64,000 nt of DNA. It comes from Sphingosinicella sp. BN140058 (lineage in GTDB: Bacteria; Pseudomonadota; Alphaproteobacteria; Sphingomonadales; Sphingomonadaceae). Below the pieces are notes generated by a model. That model searched no databases, had not been told where the DNA came from, and saw nothing but the letters and a program-made list of their open reading frames with translations. The stretch lies in contig NZ_CP035501.1 in NCBI RefSeq assembly GCF_004135585.1, positions 4,659,501 to 4,723,500 on the forward strand. The letters are read 5' to 3'. Numbering within the stretch: the first letter of the stretch is position 1; every line of letters begins with the position of its first letter. Shown here piece after piece: positions 16,904 through 26,925 of the stretch. Position numbers and translations under genes: made by a program.

Positions 16904-18696
16904 GATTGCGGCCAGGGTGCCGGGTTGCGGCCGCCTGCTGCGATGTATTCGTCCAGCACGCGCTCCAGGGTCGGCAGTGGCACCGACCCGAGCTGAAGGA
17001 TCACGTCGTGGAAGATGCGCTGATCGAACTTGGTGCCGAGCGCCTTTTCCGCCTCGGCGCGCTGACGGCGGATCTGCAGTTCGCCGAGCTTGTAGGCGAG
17101 CGCCTGCGCCGGCCATGCGATGTAGCGATCGACCTCGGTGGTGATCTCATGCTCCGAGAGGGCGGTGTTGTCCCTGAGGTAATCGATCGCGCGCTGTCGG
17201 CTCCACCCAAATTGGTGAATGCCGGTGTCGATCACCAGTCGCGCCGCCCGCCACATCTCGTAGGTCTCGCGGCCGAACTCGTCATAGGGCGTCTCGTACA
17301 TGCCGAGCTTGGTGCCGAGCCATTCCATGTACAGGGCCCACCCTTCGCCATAGCCGGAGAAGCCCGCCGCCTTGCGGAAGTCCGGGCGCGCAGGGGCTTC
17401 GAGCTCGAGGGCCGCCTGAAAGCTGTGGCCCGGCGTGCCTTCGTGGAGGGCGAGCGCGGTCAACGTGTAGAGCGGCCTGACCGGCAGGTTGTAGGTGTTG
17501 AATAGGCAGGCTTCGAGGCCGCCCCGGCCGCCCGTATAGATCGGAGCGAGTGCCGGCGGTACCGGCAGGATGCCGTGGCGGAAACGCGGGATCGTGCCCA
17601 CGATGCCCTTCAGCCGGTAATCGGCGCCTTTGACCGCATAGGCGGCCTTCGCCAGCAATTCTTTCGGCGTGCGCGCATAGAAGCGTGGATCGCTGCGCAG
17701 GAAGGCGAGGAACTCCGGCATGCTGCCCTCGAAGCCCGACGCTCGCCGGGTGGCCTCCATGTCGGCACGGATGCGGGCGACTTCCTTAAGGCCGATGGCG
17801 TGGATCTGCTCGGCGGTAAGATCGAGGGTGGTGAACTTGCGGATCAGCGCCTGGTAATAAGCCTTCCCGCCGGGCAGCGAGGTCGCAGCGATATCCTCTC
17901 GCGCCCTCGGCATGTACTCGGTGCGCAGAAAGGCCAGCAGCTTCCGATAAGCCGGAATGACGCGTTCCCGGATCGCGGTTTCGGCTTCGGCGCAGATGCG
18001 AGCGCGATCGGACTCGGCCATGTCTTCCGGCATGGCGGCGATGGCAGCCCAGTAGGGATTGACCTCTCCGGGCTGGAGGTAGGGTTCGGCCGATTTGTCC
18101 CGTCCGGCCGTCGCGACTCGAGGCACGGTGAAGCCGCGCTTCAATCCGGCCCGCATGTTGGCGATCTGATCGTCGAAGTAGCGCGGAATATCGTTCAGCC
18201 GGCCGATATAACGGCGATACTGGTCTGCCGTCTCGAAGCCGTCCCTCGGCGTGTGGCTCGTCCAGAAGAAGGTGTCGGCGTTGAACGGTGCCTCATAACT
18301 TTTATACTCAGTATCGGTGACATTGCCTTCGATCGTCGCCCGGAGCACCTCGGCGTTGATCCGTTCCTCCCGCGACAATGCTGCAACGTCGATCCCATCC
18401 AGTTCCCGAAGCGCCGCTCGCCAGTAAGCAAGTCGTGTCGCCTGGCTGGCGGCGTCGACGCGCGGCAGATGATCCTCATTGTTGCCACGTTCACCGCCAA
18501 TCGGGACGTGCCCGAATTCGCGTTGTCGCCACGCCCATTCGCGTTCGTAGAGTGCGCGCAGTCGGGCGTCGGCCGTGGCTGCGGTGGATAGGATCGGCAC
18601 TTGGGCGTGCGCAGTTGCCACTCCAAGACAGAGGACGATCGCGAGAGCGGAGGCGGCACGGCATGTGCTCCGAGCCGCGCGTTCAGTGTCAATCAT
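16900..18696 (-). CDS. exported DUF885 protein, putative metallopeptidase
   Basis: 598 residues with a signal peptide (about 1-31, ending AHA) and AGGAGG in front of the ATG. The DUF885 hallmark HEGTPGH is at 418-424, followed by [20 protein letters not shown] and [21 protein letters not shown]. These His/Glu-rich blocks have the look of a zinc peptidase active site, and the family is widely guessed to be peptidases. It is downstream of the DUF5695-like gene in the same direction (45 bp) and upstream of a truncated Tat gene. Its paralogue at 25078 is in the arabinofuranosidase operon, so cleavage of Hyp/Pro-rich peptides is the likely task. Confidence 0.85.
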   Translation of the reverse strand: MIDTERAARSTCRAASALAIVLCLGVATAHAQVPILSTAATADARLRALYEREWAWRQREFGHVPIGGERGNNEDHLPRVDAASQATRLAYWRAALRELDGIDVAALSREERINAEVLRATIEGNVTDTEYKSYEAPFNADTFFWTSHTPRDGFETADQYRRYIGRLNDIPRYFDDQIANMRAGLKRGFTVPRVATAGRDKSAEPYLQPGEVNPYWAAIAAMPEDMAESDRARICAEAETAIRERVIPAYRKLLAFLRTEYMPRAREDIAATSLPGGKAYYQALIRKFTTLDLTAEQIHAIGLKEVARIRADMEATRRASGFEGSMPEFLAFLRSDPRFYARTPKELLAKAAYAVKGADYRLKGIVGTIPRFRHGILPVPPALAPIYTGGRGGLEACLFNTYNLPVRPLYTLTALALHEGTPGHSFQAALELEAPARPDFRKAAGFSGYGEGWALYMEWLGTKLGMYETPYDEFGRETYEMWRAARLVIDTGIHQFGWSRQRAIDYLRDNTALSEHEITTEVDRYIAWPAQALAYKLGELQIRRQRAEAEKALGTKFDQRIFHDVILQLGSVPLPTLERVLDEYIAAGGRNPAPWPQS

Positions 18697-18741
18697 GCAA
18701 CCTCCTCGTGACCGCCAGATTTTCTGCTTCTCCAGGGCCGA

Positions 18742-21462
18742 TCATTGCGGGGTGAGTACCAGGCGGGTGGTCCTTGCGCCGAGCGGAACGGTATAGGCGC
18801 CGCGCTCCTGGCGGCCGCGATCCGGGCGGTAATGCGGACCCGCCGCGGTCGTCCTCTCGATCACCAGGCGCGCCGTCGGAGTCGCGGCGTTTGCCGGATC
18901 AAGGCTTAGTTCGATCGTGCCGGTTGCGGGCGTGTAGGCGGCCGAGGCAATCTTGCCGGCTTCGAGGGTGAGCCAGGCGCCGACCGGAGCGATGAAGATC
19001 CGACTCCGCGCACCGTCTTTCGGCGCAATCATGATTTTCCTGCCTTGCTCCAGCGCAGTGCCGCCGAAGCCGATCCAGCCAAAGGTCGGATGATCGACCA
19101 AATAGGTGGCGGCCGCATAAACGTGGCCGAAATAGCCCATGCCGTAGTCGCCGCTATAGGGATCCCAGTCCATCCGATCGGGCCAGGAATGGAAACCGGC
19201 CGACGAGAAGCCCTCCCGGTCGACATTGGTGATGCCGCCCATCAGCCCACCGTAGGCGACGCGGAGCAGATGGAGATCGGACGGATCGGCCCGAAACGCG
19301 TCGAACAAGGGGATGGCGTTGAGCGTCGAGCCATAATGATGGATCTGACGTTCGATACGCGGATACTTCCCTGCGTAGAGGAAGTCCCAGTAGCGACGTG
19401 CATTGCCGTTATAGCCCCAGTTCGGCAAGCTCGGATCATATCCCAGGATCACCTCCCGAGTGGTGTCGGCCTGGTGCTGCCAGCCGAAGTACCGCATCCA
19501 TGCATAGACTTCCGGCTGTCCGGTGGAATCCCACGCCATCTCGCTGCCGAACGGATAGCGCAGCGTTCGCCAGTGCTCGGCGCGGCGCCGCATCAGTTGC
19601 TCCATTTCCGCGGCTTGGGCGGCAAGCCCTTCGCGTTTCAGATCTTTCAGGATGTCGACGAAGACGTCGCCTTCCATTTGGCCGAACTGGGCATAATGCG
19701 GCGCATCGCGCATCATCGCGACGCTCGTCTGGAACGCGTGCTCCAGATACCAGCGCCAATCGTGGTGGCGGACCAACCCGTGATGGTTGCGCGCGAGGCG
19801 GTAGAGAACCCAGTGACCGGCGGCGACGTGCGGGTAATTGTAGGAGCGGCCGAGATCGTCGGCCTGCTCCTTTTTCCACGAGGCCCAGCTGGTCCAATCC
19901 CGATCCTTGTCGTAGACGCCGGGGAACCTCATTGGGTCGTAGTAGAACAGGCTTTTCCTGACGCCGCCGGCATGGGGTCCCTCCGCAATCTGGAGCTTGC
20001 CGAGGATGGTTTCGTCGATCAGGCGTTCCAGCTTGGCGATCTCGGCCGCATTCGGGTTGTCGAGCTGCTTCATCACCGCGGCCAGCCAGCTGCCTCCGCC
20101 GCCCTCGTCACTCATTCCGGCGATCCAGACGCGCTGATCCTGGGTGACGATGCGGCTGGCCTCCCGATCATAGGTGAGGATGGCGGGGGCGCGGCCGAAC
20201 GGATCGCGCGGGTCGTCGAACCATTGCCGGGTCGTCGCGAACCGGCCGAGATCGGCGTGTAGCGCCTCGAGCGGCTTGGTGATGAAATAGTGGAGGGTGC
20301 CGACGCTACCGTCCGCATAAGAGATGGTGAGTCGGGCACGGCCCCATCCACTGCTCTTGATGGCATAACGCTGCCAGCCGTCGACGCTGCCGGACGCGGT
20401 CGCCGTGAGCGAACCGGCTGGATGGCTTTCGATCCGGGCCACCTTGCTCGAACTCTTGAGGAACAGCAGGCCCGACTGGTCGGTCGGCAGGACGTAGCCC
20501 GGAATGCCGACGGCGACCGGGCGGCTCTGATCCGCCAGTGTCTGTTCGATCGCACGGATCGCCGGTGCCTGAACGAAGCGGATGCCGATCGTGCGGCTCT
20601 CTCCCGGCGCCAGCGTGAAGCCGGTCGGCACGTTCCATTGCTCGCCCGCGCCTTTCCATTCGCGATCGGCAAAGCCCTTGCTGGCGACCAGCCAGTCGTA
20701 AAAGCCCTCCGATGTCTGCGCACGCGGCGAGCGGTCGTTGAACACTGCCTTTGGCGCTTCCTTGGCCGTGGCGATCGGCACGTACGCCTCGAGCGGAGTG
20801 CCTTTCTCCGGGATTACGAGCAGAGCCGGGCCCTTGCCGTTCAAGCGGGTGACCTGAAGATAGCCGGAGTCCATCCCCACATACGGATCGACGAAGACCG
20901 CTTCGGCATGCGCCTCTTCCAGAGTTCGATCGGTGATGATGTTGTCGAACACCATCGGCATGCCGAGCGCCCCGACTTCGACCGGTTCGCTGCCGCGGTT
21001 GGAAAGGGTGAAGCGAAGCGCAAGTACGCCGCTCTCGTCCAACCAGCGGCGCTCGACCGTCAGCGGGACATCATCGCCCATCGAGGCCGTGATATCTGCG
21101 GCCGCCAGGACGTAGCGATTCCCTTCAAGCCTATGGACTGGCCGCCTTTGATGTGCGGAGGAGAAATCCCGCCAACGGCCGCCGGCGGTGCGCGCGCGCA
21201 GATGAAGGTCGCCGATGTGGACGTAACCGTCACCCGTGCGCTCGGCGCTGCGCCCGCTGGGCACGAAATCGAACGCGGTCTCGGCGGCAGGAGAGAGGCG
21301 GGCGAGGGTTCCCGTCCCGGCATCAAGCGCGACCTCAAACGCGCCCACCCGGCGGCTTGCGCTGGTGGCCGCGCTTGCCGAGGTAATTGCCGCCGCAACG
21401 ACCCCGACCGGCGCGGCGACAATGAGCAGCGCCGTAGCCGTGAACCAGCGTGACCCACGCAT
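18742..21462 (-). CDS. large exported DUF5695-like protein, possible glycoside hydrolase
   Basis: 906 residues from ATG 21462, which has GGAG nine bases upstream (another ATG is at 21477). A signal peptide (about 1-31) is followed by a beta-rich N-terminal half and a helical C-terminal half with Trp/Tyr/His-rich blocks: SYNYPHVAAGHWVLYRLA, NARRYWDFLYAGKYPRIE, HHYGSTLNAIPLFDAFRA and MDWDPYSGDYGMGYFGH. This looks like an (alpha/alpha)6-toroid carbohydrate-active fold and resembles, from memory, DUF5695. It heads an operon with a DUF885 peptidase and is divergent from the arabinofuranosidase gene, with regulon operators between. Removal of another sugar from the same glycopeptide is a fair guess. 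No catalytic residue can be named. Confidence 0.7.
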   Translation of the reverse strand: MRGSRWFTATALLIVAAPVGVVAAAITSASAATSASRRVGAFEVALDAGTGTLARLSPAAETAFDFVPSGRSAERTGDGYVHIGDLHLRARTAGGRWRDFSSAHQRRPVHRLEGNRYVLAAADITASMGDDVPLTVERRWLDESGVLALRFTLSNRGSEPVEVGALGMPMVFDNIITDRTLEEAHAEAVFVDPYVGMDSGYLQVTRLNGKGPALLVIPEKGTPLEAYVPIATAKEAPKAVFNDRSPRAQTSEGFYDWLVASKGFADREWKGAGEQWNVPTGFTLAPGESRTIGIRFVQAPAIRAIEQTLADQSRPVAVGIPGYVLPTDQSGLLFLKSSSKVARIESHPAGSLTATASGSVDGWQRYAIKSSGWGRARLTISYADGSVGTLHYFITKPLEALHADLGRFATTRQWFDDPRDPFGRAPAILTYDREASRIVTQDQRVWIAGMSDEGGGGSWLAAVMKQLDNPNAAEIAKLERLIDETILGKLQIAEGPHAGGVRKSLFYYDPMRFPGVYDKDRDWTSWASWKKEQADDLGRSYNYPHVAAGHWVLYRLARNHHGLVRHHDWRWYLEHAFQTSVAMMRDAPHYAQFGQMEGDVFVDILKDLKREGLAAQAAEMEQLMRRRAEHWRTLRYPFGSEMAWDSTGQPEVYAWMRYFGWQHQADTTREVILGYDPSLPNWGYNGNARRYWDFLYAGKYPRIERQIHHYGSTLNAIPLFDAFRADPSDLHLLRVAYGGLMGGITNVDREGFSSAGFHSWPDRMDWDPYSGDYGMGYFGHVYAAATYLVDHPTFGWIGFGGTALEQGRKIMIAPKDGARSRIFIAPVGAWLTLEAGKIASAAYTPATGTIELSLDPANAATPTARLVIERTTAAGPHYRPDRGRQERGAYTVPLGARTTRLVLTPQ

Positions 21463-21547
21463 TCCGACATTCTCCATTCGCAGCTGTGATGCGACATTTT
21501 TAGCCGCGCCATTATGGTGAGCACGAAGGTTTACGACGTCAAGATAA

Positions 21548-21564
21548 ATTATATCGTATATTAT
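21548..21564 (-). promoter_or_regulatory. promoter and operator of the DUF5695-like operon
   Basis: ATATCGTATATTAT (21551-21564) is a copy of the regulon operator. On the minus strand TATAAT (21553-21548) overlaps it and is a consensus -10 element about 85 bp before the start codon. The -35 element is not clear. Confidence 0.5.
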
Positions 21565-21589
21565 CCGAAGGGGTTCCATAGCTTTGGCG

Positions 21590-21630
21590 TTGACCGTCGC
21601 ATCCTAGTTCTGTAATATCGTATACGGTAT
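21590..21630 (+). promoter_or_regulatory. promoter and operator of the arabinofuranosidase operon
   Basis: TTGACC (21590-21595), a 17-base spacer and TAATAT (21613-21618) make a near-consensus sigma-70 promoter. The operator ATCGTATACGGTAT (21617-21630) overlaps the end of the -10 and the expected transcription start, which is the position of a repressor site. The core GTATAC is typical of FCD-type GntR regulators. Confidence 0.7.
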
Positions 21631-21647
21631 TTTCAAGGAGTGGCTGG

Positions 21648-24050
21648 ATGTTGGTGACGAGCCGCCGAACTTTGCTGATGACGGGCGCCGGGATGGCGCT
21701 CTTGCAAACGGCCATGAACGCTGAGGCCGCCCTTCCGCGGACGGCTTTGCCACGCCGCCTGAAGCCGCTGCCGCTCTCCGCCGTTCGACTGACGTCATCC
21801 CCCTTCGCCACGGCGGTTGAAGTCAACCGCAAGTATCTGCTTGCTCTCGACGCAGATCGCCTTCTGCACAATTTTCGCAAATATGCCGGGCTGACGCCCA
21901 AGGCGCCGATCTACGGCGGGTGGGAGAGCGACACCATCGCCGGCCATACGCTCGGCCATTATCTGACCGCCCTGGTGCTGACCCACGCGCAGACCGGCTG
22001 CGGCGAATGCCGCCGGCGCGCGGATTATATCGTCAACGAACTCGCCGACGTGCAGGCCAAGCGCGGTGACGGCTATGTCGGAGCGCTCGGCCGCAAGCGC
22101 AACGACGGGTCGGTGGTCGACGGAGAGGAGATATTTCCCGAAATCATGCGCGGCGAGATCCGATCCGGCGGATTCGATCTCAACGGCTCATGGTCTCCGC
22201 TCTACACGGTGCACAAGGTCTTCGCCGGCCTCCTCGATGTTCATGCCGGCTGGGGAAACACGCAGGCGCTGACCGTCGCGACCGGACTCGGCGGCTATTT
22301 CGAACGTGTCTTCGCCGCACTCGACGACGCCCAGATGCAGGAGGTTCTCGGCTGCGAATATGGCGGGCTGAACGAGAGCTTTGCCGAGCTCTACGCCCGG
22401 ACAGGCGAACGGCGTTGGCTCACCGTCGCAGAGCGGCTCTACGATCGCAAGGTGCTCGATCCGCTCGCTGCACGTGAGGACAAGCTCGCCAACTTCCATG
22501 CCAATACCCAGGTGCCCAAGCTGATCGGTCTGGCGCGTTTGCACGAGCTGACCGGAAAGCCGGGCTACGCCACCGCCGCGCGCTTCTTCTGGGAGCGGGT
22601 GACGGGCCATCACAGCTTTGTGATCGGGGGCAATGCCGACCGCGAATATTTCTTCGAGCCCGATACCGTCGCCAATCATATTACCGAGCAAACGTGCGAG
22701 CATTGCAACACCTACAACATGCTCAAGCTGACCAGCCACCTTTATGAGTGGCAGCCGGATGGCGCGCTGTTCGACTTTTACGAACGCGCCCACCTCAACC
22801 ACGTCATGTCGGCGCAGGATCCCGCGACCGGCGGCTTCACCTACATGACCCCGCTGATGACGGGCATTCCGCGCGGCTATTCCGCTCCCGACGAAGACAG
22901 CTTCTGGTGTTGCGTCGGCAGCGGCATGGAGAGCCACGCCAAGCATGGCGAAGCAATCTTCTGGGAAGGGGAGGGCGGCCTGCTCGTCAACCTCTACATC
23001 CCCGCGACCGCGGAATGGAAGGCGCGCGGCGCCTCGCTCGGCCTCGACAGCAATTATCCATATTCTCCGGAGAGCCGGCTGACCCTCAACAAGCTCGCAA
23101 AACCCGGGCGGTTCGCGATCGCATTCCGGGTGCCCGGCTGGGCGAATGGCCGAGCGTCGATCGCCGTCAACGGAAAGCCCGTTTCTCCGCCGATGGCGCA
23201 GGGATATGCCGTAATCGAGCGTCGGTGGAAGGCAGGTGACGTCGTGTCGATCGCACTGCCGCTCGAACTTCGCATAGAATCGACACCTGGTGATCCGGAC
23301 ACGATCGCCTTCGTGCGTGGTCCGATGGTGCTTGCTGCGGATCTCGGCGCCGCGCCGACCGGCAAGTCCGGGCGGGACGTCGAAGGCTATGACGGCGTCG
23401 CCCCCGCCATGGTCGGGGACGATCTGCTTGCCGCCTTCGCTCCGGTCGAGCCCTCGCGCGGCATCTACCAGGCGCGCGGCATCGTTCGGCCGGCCGATCT
23501 TACCTTTGTTCCGTTCTACAGCCAGTATCGGCGTCGCAGCGCCGTCTATTTCAAGCGTTTCTCGGATGCGAGCTGGGTCGCGGAGCAAGCCGCCTTCCTG
23601 AAGGAGCAGGCGCGTCAGCGGGATATCGCCGCGCGCTCCGTGGACGTCATGCACCTTGGCGAAATGCAGCCGGAGCGCGATCATTCGCTTGTCTCGGAAA
23701 TCTCCTATCCCGTGACGTACAGGGCGCGGCAGGGGCGCGACGCGCGCTCCGGCGGCTATTTCGAATTCACGATGAAGGTGAGGCCCGGTCCGCTCATCCT
23801 GCAGGCGAGCTATTGGGGCGACGAGCGGCGGGTATCGTTCGACATCCTGGTCGACGGCGTGAAGATCGGCAGCCAAATTCTCGATCACGACAAGCCCGGC
23901 AGCTTCTTCGACGTCGAATATCCGGTTCCCGAAGCGCTCACCAAAGGCAAGACATCGGTCAAGGTGAAGTTCCTGCCGCACGATCGAAGCCGCGCCGGCC
24001 CCGTGTTCGGCGCGAGGATTTTCACCGCCAAACCGCTCCCCACGGCGTGA
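21648..24050 (+). CDS. Tat-exported GH127/GH146-type beta-L-arabinofuranosidase
   Basis: 800 residues with AAGGAG before the ATG. The N-terminus SRRTLLMTGAGMALL is a Tat signal. The (alpha/alpha)6 catalytic domain (about 45-450) keeps the zinc-thiolate centre: Glu351-x-Cys353 in CEHCNTYNMLKLT and Cys421-Cys422 in FWCCVGSGMESHAKHG. In HypBA1 the equivalent double-Cys motif supplies the nucleophile cysteine. WCCVG...MESH is closer to GH146 than to classic GH127. Glu333 in DREYF is a candidate acid/base. Beta-sheet domains follow (DUF4986/DUF6805-like). It should remove beta-L-arabinofuranose, the sugar carried by hydroxyproline in extensins. Coupled to the next two genes. Confidence 0.88.
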   Translation: MLVTSRRTLLMTGAGMALLQTAMNAEAALPRTALPRRLKPLPLSAVRLTSSPFATAVEVNRKYLLALDADRLLHNFRKYAGLTPKAPIYGGWESDTIAGHTLGHYLTALVLTHAQTGCGECRRRADYIVNELADVQAKRGDGYVGALGRKRNDGSVVDGEEIFPEIMRGEIRSGGFDLNGSWSPLYTVHKVFAGLLDVHAGWGNTQALTVATGLGGYFERVFAALDDAQMQEVLGCEYGGLNESFAELYARTGERRWLTVAERLYDRKVLDPLAAREDKLANFHANTQVPKLIGLARLHELTGKPGYATAARFFWERVTGHHSFVIGGNADREYFFEPDTVANHITEQTCEHCNTYNMLKLTSHLYEWQPDGALFDFYERAHLNHVMSAQDPATGGFTYMTPLMTGIPRGYSAPDEDSFWCCVGSGMESHAKHGEAIFWEGEGGLLVNLYIPATAEWKARGASLGLDSNYPYSPESRLTLNKLAKPGRFAIAFRVPGWANGRASIAVNGKPVSPPMAQGYAVIERRWKAGDVVSIALPLELRIESTPGDPDTIAFVRGPMVLAADLGAAPTGKSGRDVEGYDGVAPAMVGDDLLAAFAPVEPSRGIYQARGIVRPADLTFVPFYSQYRRRSAVYFKRFSDASWVAEQAAFLKEQARQRDIAARSVDVMHLGEMQPERDHSLVSEISYPVTYRARQGRDARSGGYFEFTMKVRPGPLILQASYWGDERRVSFDILVDGVKIGSQILDHDKPGSFFDVEYPVPEALTKGKTSVKVKFLPHDRSRAGPVFGARIFTAKPLPTA

Positions 24051-25081
24051 CTGGGGCTGCTGCCGACGCTGGCGTGGCGATGCGCCTCGACGAGCTGCGC
24101 GTGCTCGCCTGTACGGTGCTGCGTCGCGCCGGCCTTGCCGGCCACCATGCCGAGGCGGTTGCGGAGACGATTGTCGCCGGCGAGCGCGACGGCTGTGCGT
24201 CGCACGGCGCCTATCGGCTGCTGGTAGCGGCGAACACCATCCGCAAGGGCATCGTCACCTCAAATCCGAAATTGCAGATCGAGGAGCCCGGACCGGCACT
24301 GGTCCGCGTCCGTGGTGATTACGGCTTCGCCCAGCTCGCTTTCGCGCGCGGCCGGCCGCGCCTGGTCGACAAGGCACGCCGGTTCGGGATCGCCGCGATG
24401 GCGCTGAACGATGTGGTACACTTCGCTGCTTTGTGGCCCGAAGTCGAGGCGCTTGCCGAAGATGGTCTCGTCTCCCTTGCGGTGACTCCGAGCCACGCCT
24501 GGGTTGCGCCTGCCGGCGGTACTCGGCCGGTCTTCGGCACCAATCCTATCGCGTTCGGATGGCCACGGCCCGGACGAGATCCGTTCGTGTTCGACTTCGC
24601 AACCAGCGCGGTTGCGCGCGGCGAGATCGAACTCCATCGTCGGGCCGGCAAGGCGGTGCCGGATGATTGGGGCTATGATGCCGAGGGAAAGGCAACCACC
24701 GATGCGGAGGCGGTGCTGAACGGTGCGATGCGGACGTTCGGCGGACACAAGGGCTCGGCGCTTGCTGCGATGGTAGAGTTGCTCGCGGGCCCACTGATCG
24801 GGGATCTGACCAGCCGCCAGTCGCTGATCGCGGACGCCGAGCGCGGCGGATCGCCGATCGGCGGGGAATTGCTGATCGCAATCGATCCAGCCGCTTTCCT
24901 CGGCGGCAGCGTTGCTGAGCATCTCGCTCAAGCCGAGGCGATGTTCGAGTCGATCGAAAGGCAGGGCGCGCGCTTGCCCTCGGCGCGCCGTTATGCTGCT
25001 CGCGCGCACAGCCTCGAGCATGGCGTCCTCATTCCGTCGGCCCTTCATGCCGAGATTACGAAGATTCTGGAGACCGAATGA
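24047..25081 (+). CDS. Ldh/DpkA family oxidoreductase (imino-acid reductase-like)
   Basis: 344 residues if GTG 24047 is used; this codon overlaps the preceding stop (GTGA). The alternative ATG 24080 has no ribosome binding site. The family pattern is clear: ERDGCASHGAYRL near the N-terminus, FGTNPIAFGWPRP and the VFDFATSAVARGEIELH block, then TFGGHKGSALAAMVELLAG. Members are NAD(P)H-dependent reductases of 2-oxo or cyclic imino acids, including delta-1-pyrroline-2-carboxylate. In this setting reduction of a pyrroline carboxylate from (3-hydroxy)proline is the best guess. Its stop overlaps the next start (ATGA), so it is the middle gene of a translationally coupled trio. Confidence 0.85.
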   Translation: MTGAAADAGVAMRLDELRVLACTVLRRAGLAGHHAEAVAETIVAGERDGCASHGAYRLLVAANTIRKGIVTSNPKLQIEEPGPALVRVRGDYGFAQLAFARGRPRLVDKARRFGIAAMALNDVVHFAALWPEVEALAEDGLVSLAVTPSHAWVAPAGGTRPVFGTNPIAFGWPRPGRDPFVFDFATSAVARGEIELHRRAGKAVPDDWGYDAEGKATTDAEAVLNGAMRTFGGHKGSALAAMVELLAGPLIGDLTSRQSLIADAERGGSPIGGELLIAIDPAAFLGGSVAEHLAQAEAMFESIERQGARLPSARRYAARAHSLEHGVLIPSALHAEITKILETE

Positions 25082-26853
25082 AGAGCTCGCTGCTGGTTCT
25101 CGCCATGCTCATGTCCGCGCCGGGCCCGGGGGAAGCCCAGGCTGCGGCCCCGGCCGCCGAGCGCCCGAAGAATGAAGCGGATGCCAAGTTCGAGACGATC
25201 TACACGCAGGAATATGCGTGGCGGGAGACCTTGAACGGACCGAGCGAAGATGGGCCGCGCAGCATTCCTGATCGCCTTCCAGACGTCGGGCCCCGGGTTC
25301 AGGCTGAAAAAACCGCGCGCTGGACCGAAGTGAGCGCCGCGCTCGCCGCGATTGACCGGAACAGCCTCTCGCCCGAGAACCGAGTCAATTTCGCTGTCTA
25401 CAAGGGCCAGGTCGACGCTCTTCTGGCCGGGCAGCGCTTTCGCGACTTTGAAAAGCCGCTCAATGCGGACAGCAGTTTCTGGGGGGACATTGCCGGGGTC
25501 GCAGGCGAGAGCTTCCGCACCGAGGCGGATTATCGCAACTATATCCGCATGCTGCGCACCATGCCCGCGCACTTCGCGCAGCAGATCGTCAACATGCGCG
25601 CCGGTCTCGCCCGCGGCTTCACGCCGCCGAGGGTGACATTGGAGGGGCGGGATTCCGGTGTGATCGAAGTAACGGAGGCGAAGAGCGCCGAAGCGTCGCC
25701 CTATTACGCGCCGTTCAAGGCGATGCCCGAGACGATCCCGGCAGACCGGCAAGCGGAGCTTCGCGCGGCGGGGCGTGCCGCGATCGAGGAAGCGGTAGTC
25801 CCAGCGCATCGAGACCTGCTGACCTTTCTTCGCGAGGAGTATTTCCCGAAGGCTCGAACTGCTCTCGCCGCCAGGAATCTTCCAAACGGCGAGGCCTATT
25901 ACCAGGCGAAGATACGCGAGTTCGTGACGCTCGATCTTCCTGCCGAGGAGATCCACGCCATCGGTCTGGGCGAAGTCGCCAAGATCCGCGGGCGGATGCA
26001 TGACGTGATGCGGCAGGTGAAGTTCGAAGGCGACCTCAAGGCGTTTCTCACTTTTCTTCGTACCGATCCGCGTTTCTACGCGAAGACTCCGCAAGCGCTG
26101 CTCGATCGGGCGGCCTGGATCGCGAAGACGTTCGACGGCAAGGCGGCCGACTGGTTCGGCAGGCTGCCGCGAAGCCGGTTCGCCATCAAGCCGGTGCCCG
26201 AGGCGATCGCGCCCTTCTACACAAGCGGTCGCGGCGGACCCGGGATCTACCTGGTCAACACCTACAACTTGCCCGCTCGTGCGCTCTATTCCTTACCGGC
26301 GCTGACCCTACACGAGAGCGCGCCGGGCCATGCCTTCCAGATGCCGCTCGCCAACGAGAATGACAGTTTGCCCAAGTTCCGGCGCGATTCCTATCTGTCG
26401 GCCTATGGCGAGGGGTGGGCGCTCTACTCCGAGGCGCTGGGCGAGGAGATGGGCATGTACGAGACGCCCTACGATCTGTTCGGCATGCTGAGCTACCAGA
26501 TGTGGCGCGCCGCGCGGCTGGTGGTGGATACCGGCATTCACACCAAGGGGTGGACCCGGGCCCAGGCGATCGCTTTCCTGCTCGACAATACGGCTTTGGC
26601 CGAGCACGAGGTGACGACCGAGGTCGATCGCTACATTGCCTGGCCGGGGCAGGCTTTGTCCTACTACATGGGCGAACTCGCCATTCAGGAGCAGCGCACG
26701 CGTGCCGAGAAGGCGCTCGGGGAAAAGTTCGACATCCGCGCCTTTCACGATGCGGTGCTGTCGCTCGGTTCGGTGCCGTTGCCGGTGATCAAGGATCGCA
26801 TAGACCAGTTGATCGCCGATGGCGGCAAGGGCCCGTATCCGATCGAGAGATGA
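25078..26853 (+). CDS. exported DUF885 protein, putative metallopeptidase (second copy)
   Basis: 591 residues. Signal peptide at about 1-20. The family motif is present as HESAPGH, followed by [20 protein letters not shown] and the [20 protein letters not shown] block, nearly the same as in the copy ending at 16900. The ATG overlaps the stop of the reductase gene (ATGA). Being coupled to a beta-L-arabinofuranosidase and an imino-acid reductase, it is best explained as a peptidase acting on deglycosylated Hyp-rich peptides. DUF885 has no agreed biochemical activity that I can cite. Confidence 0.87.
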   Translation: MKSSLLVLAMLMSAPGPGEAQAAAPAAERPKNEADAKFETIYTQEYAWRETLNGPSEDGPRSIPDRLPDVGPRVQAEKTARWTEVSAALAAIDRNSLSPENRVNFAVYKGQVDALLAGQRFRDFEKPLNADSSFWGDIAGVAGESFRTEADYRNYIRMLRTMPAHFAQQIVNMRAGLARGFTPPRVTLEGRDSGVIEVTEAKSAEASPYYAPFKAMPETIPADRQAELRAAGRAAIEEAVVPAHRDLLTFLREEYFPKARTALAARNLPNGEAYYQAKIREFVTLDLPAEEIHAIGLGEVAKIRGRMHDVMRQVKFEGDLKAFLTFLRTDPRFYAKTPQALLDRAAWIAKTFDGKAADWFGRLPRSRFAIKPVPEAIAPFYTSGRGGPGIYLVNTYNLPARALYSLPALTLHESAPGHAFQMPLANENDSLPKFRRDSYLSAYGEGWALYSEALGEEMGMYETPYDLFGMLSYQMWRAARLVVDTGIHTKGWTRAQAIAFLLDNTALAEHEVTTEVDRYIAWPGQALSYYMGELAIQEQRTRAEKALGEKFDIRAFHDAVLSLGSVPLPVIKDRIDQLIADGGKGPYPIER

Positions 26854-26925
26854 TCCGAGCCTTGCTCGGGCGGCCGGCGCACCCCGCGTATCAGGCCGGG
26901 CGGGGCAATGGTTCCCAGGTCCTCG

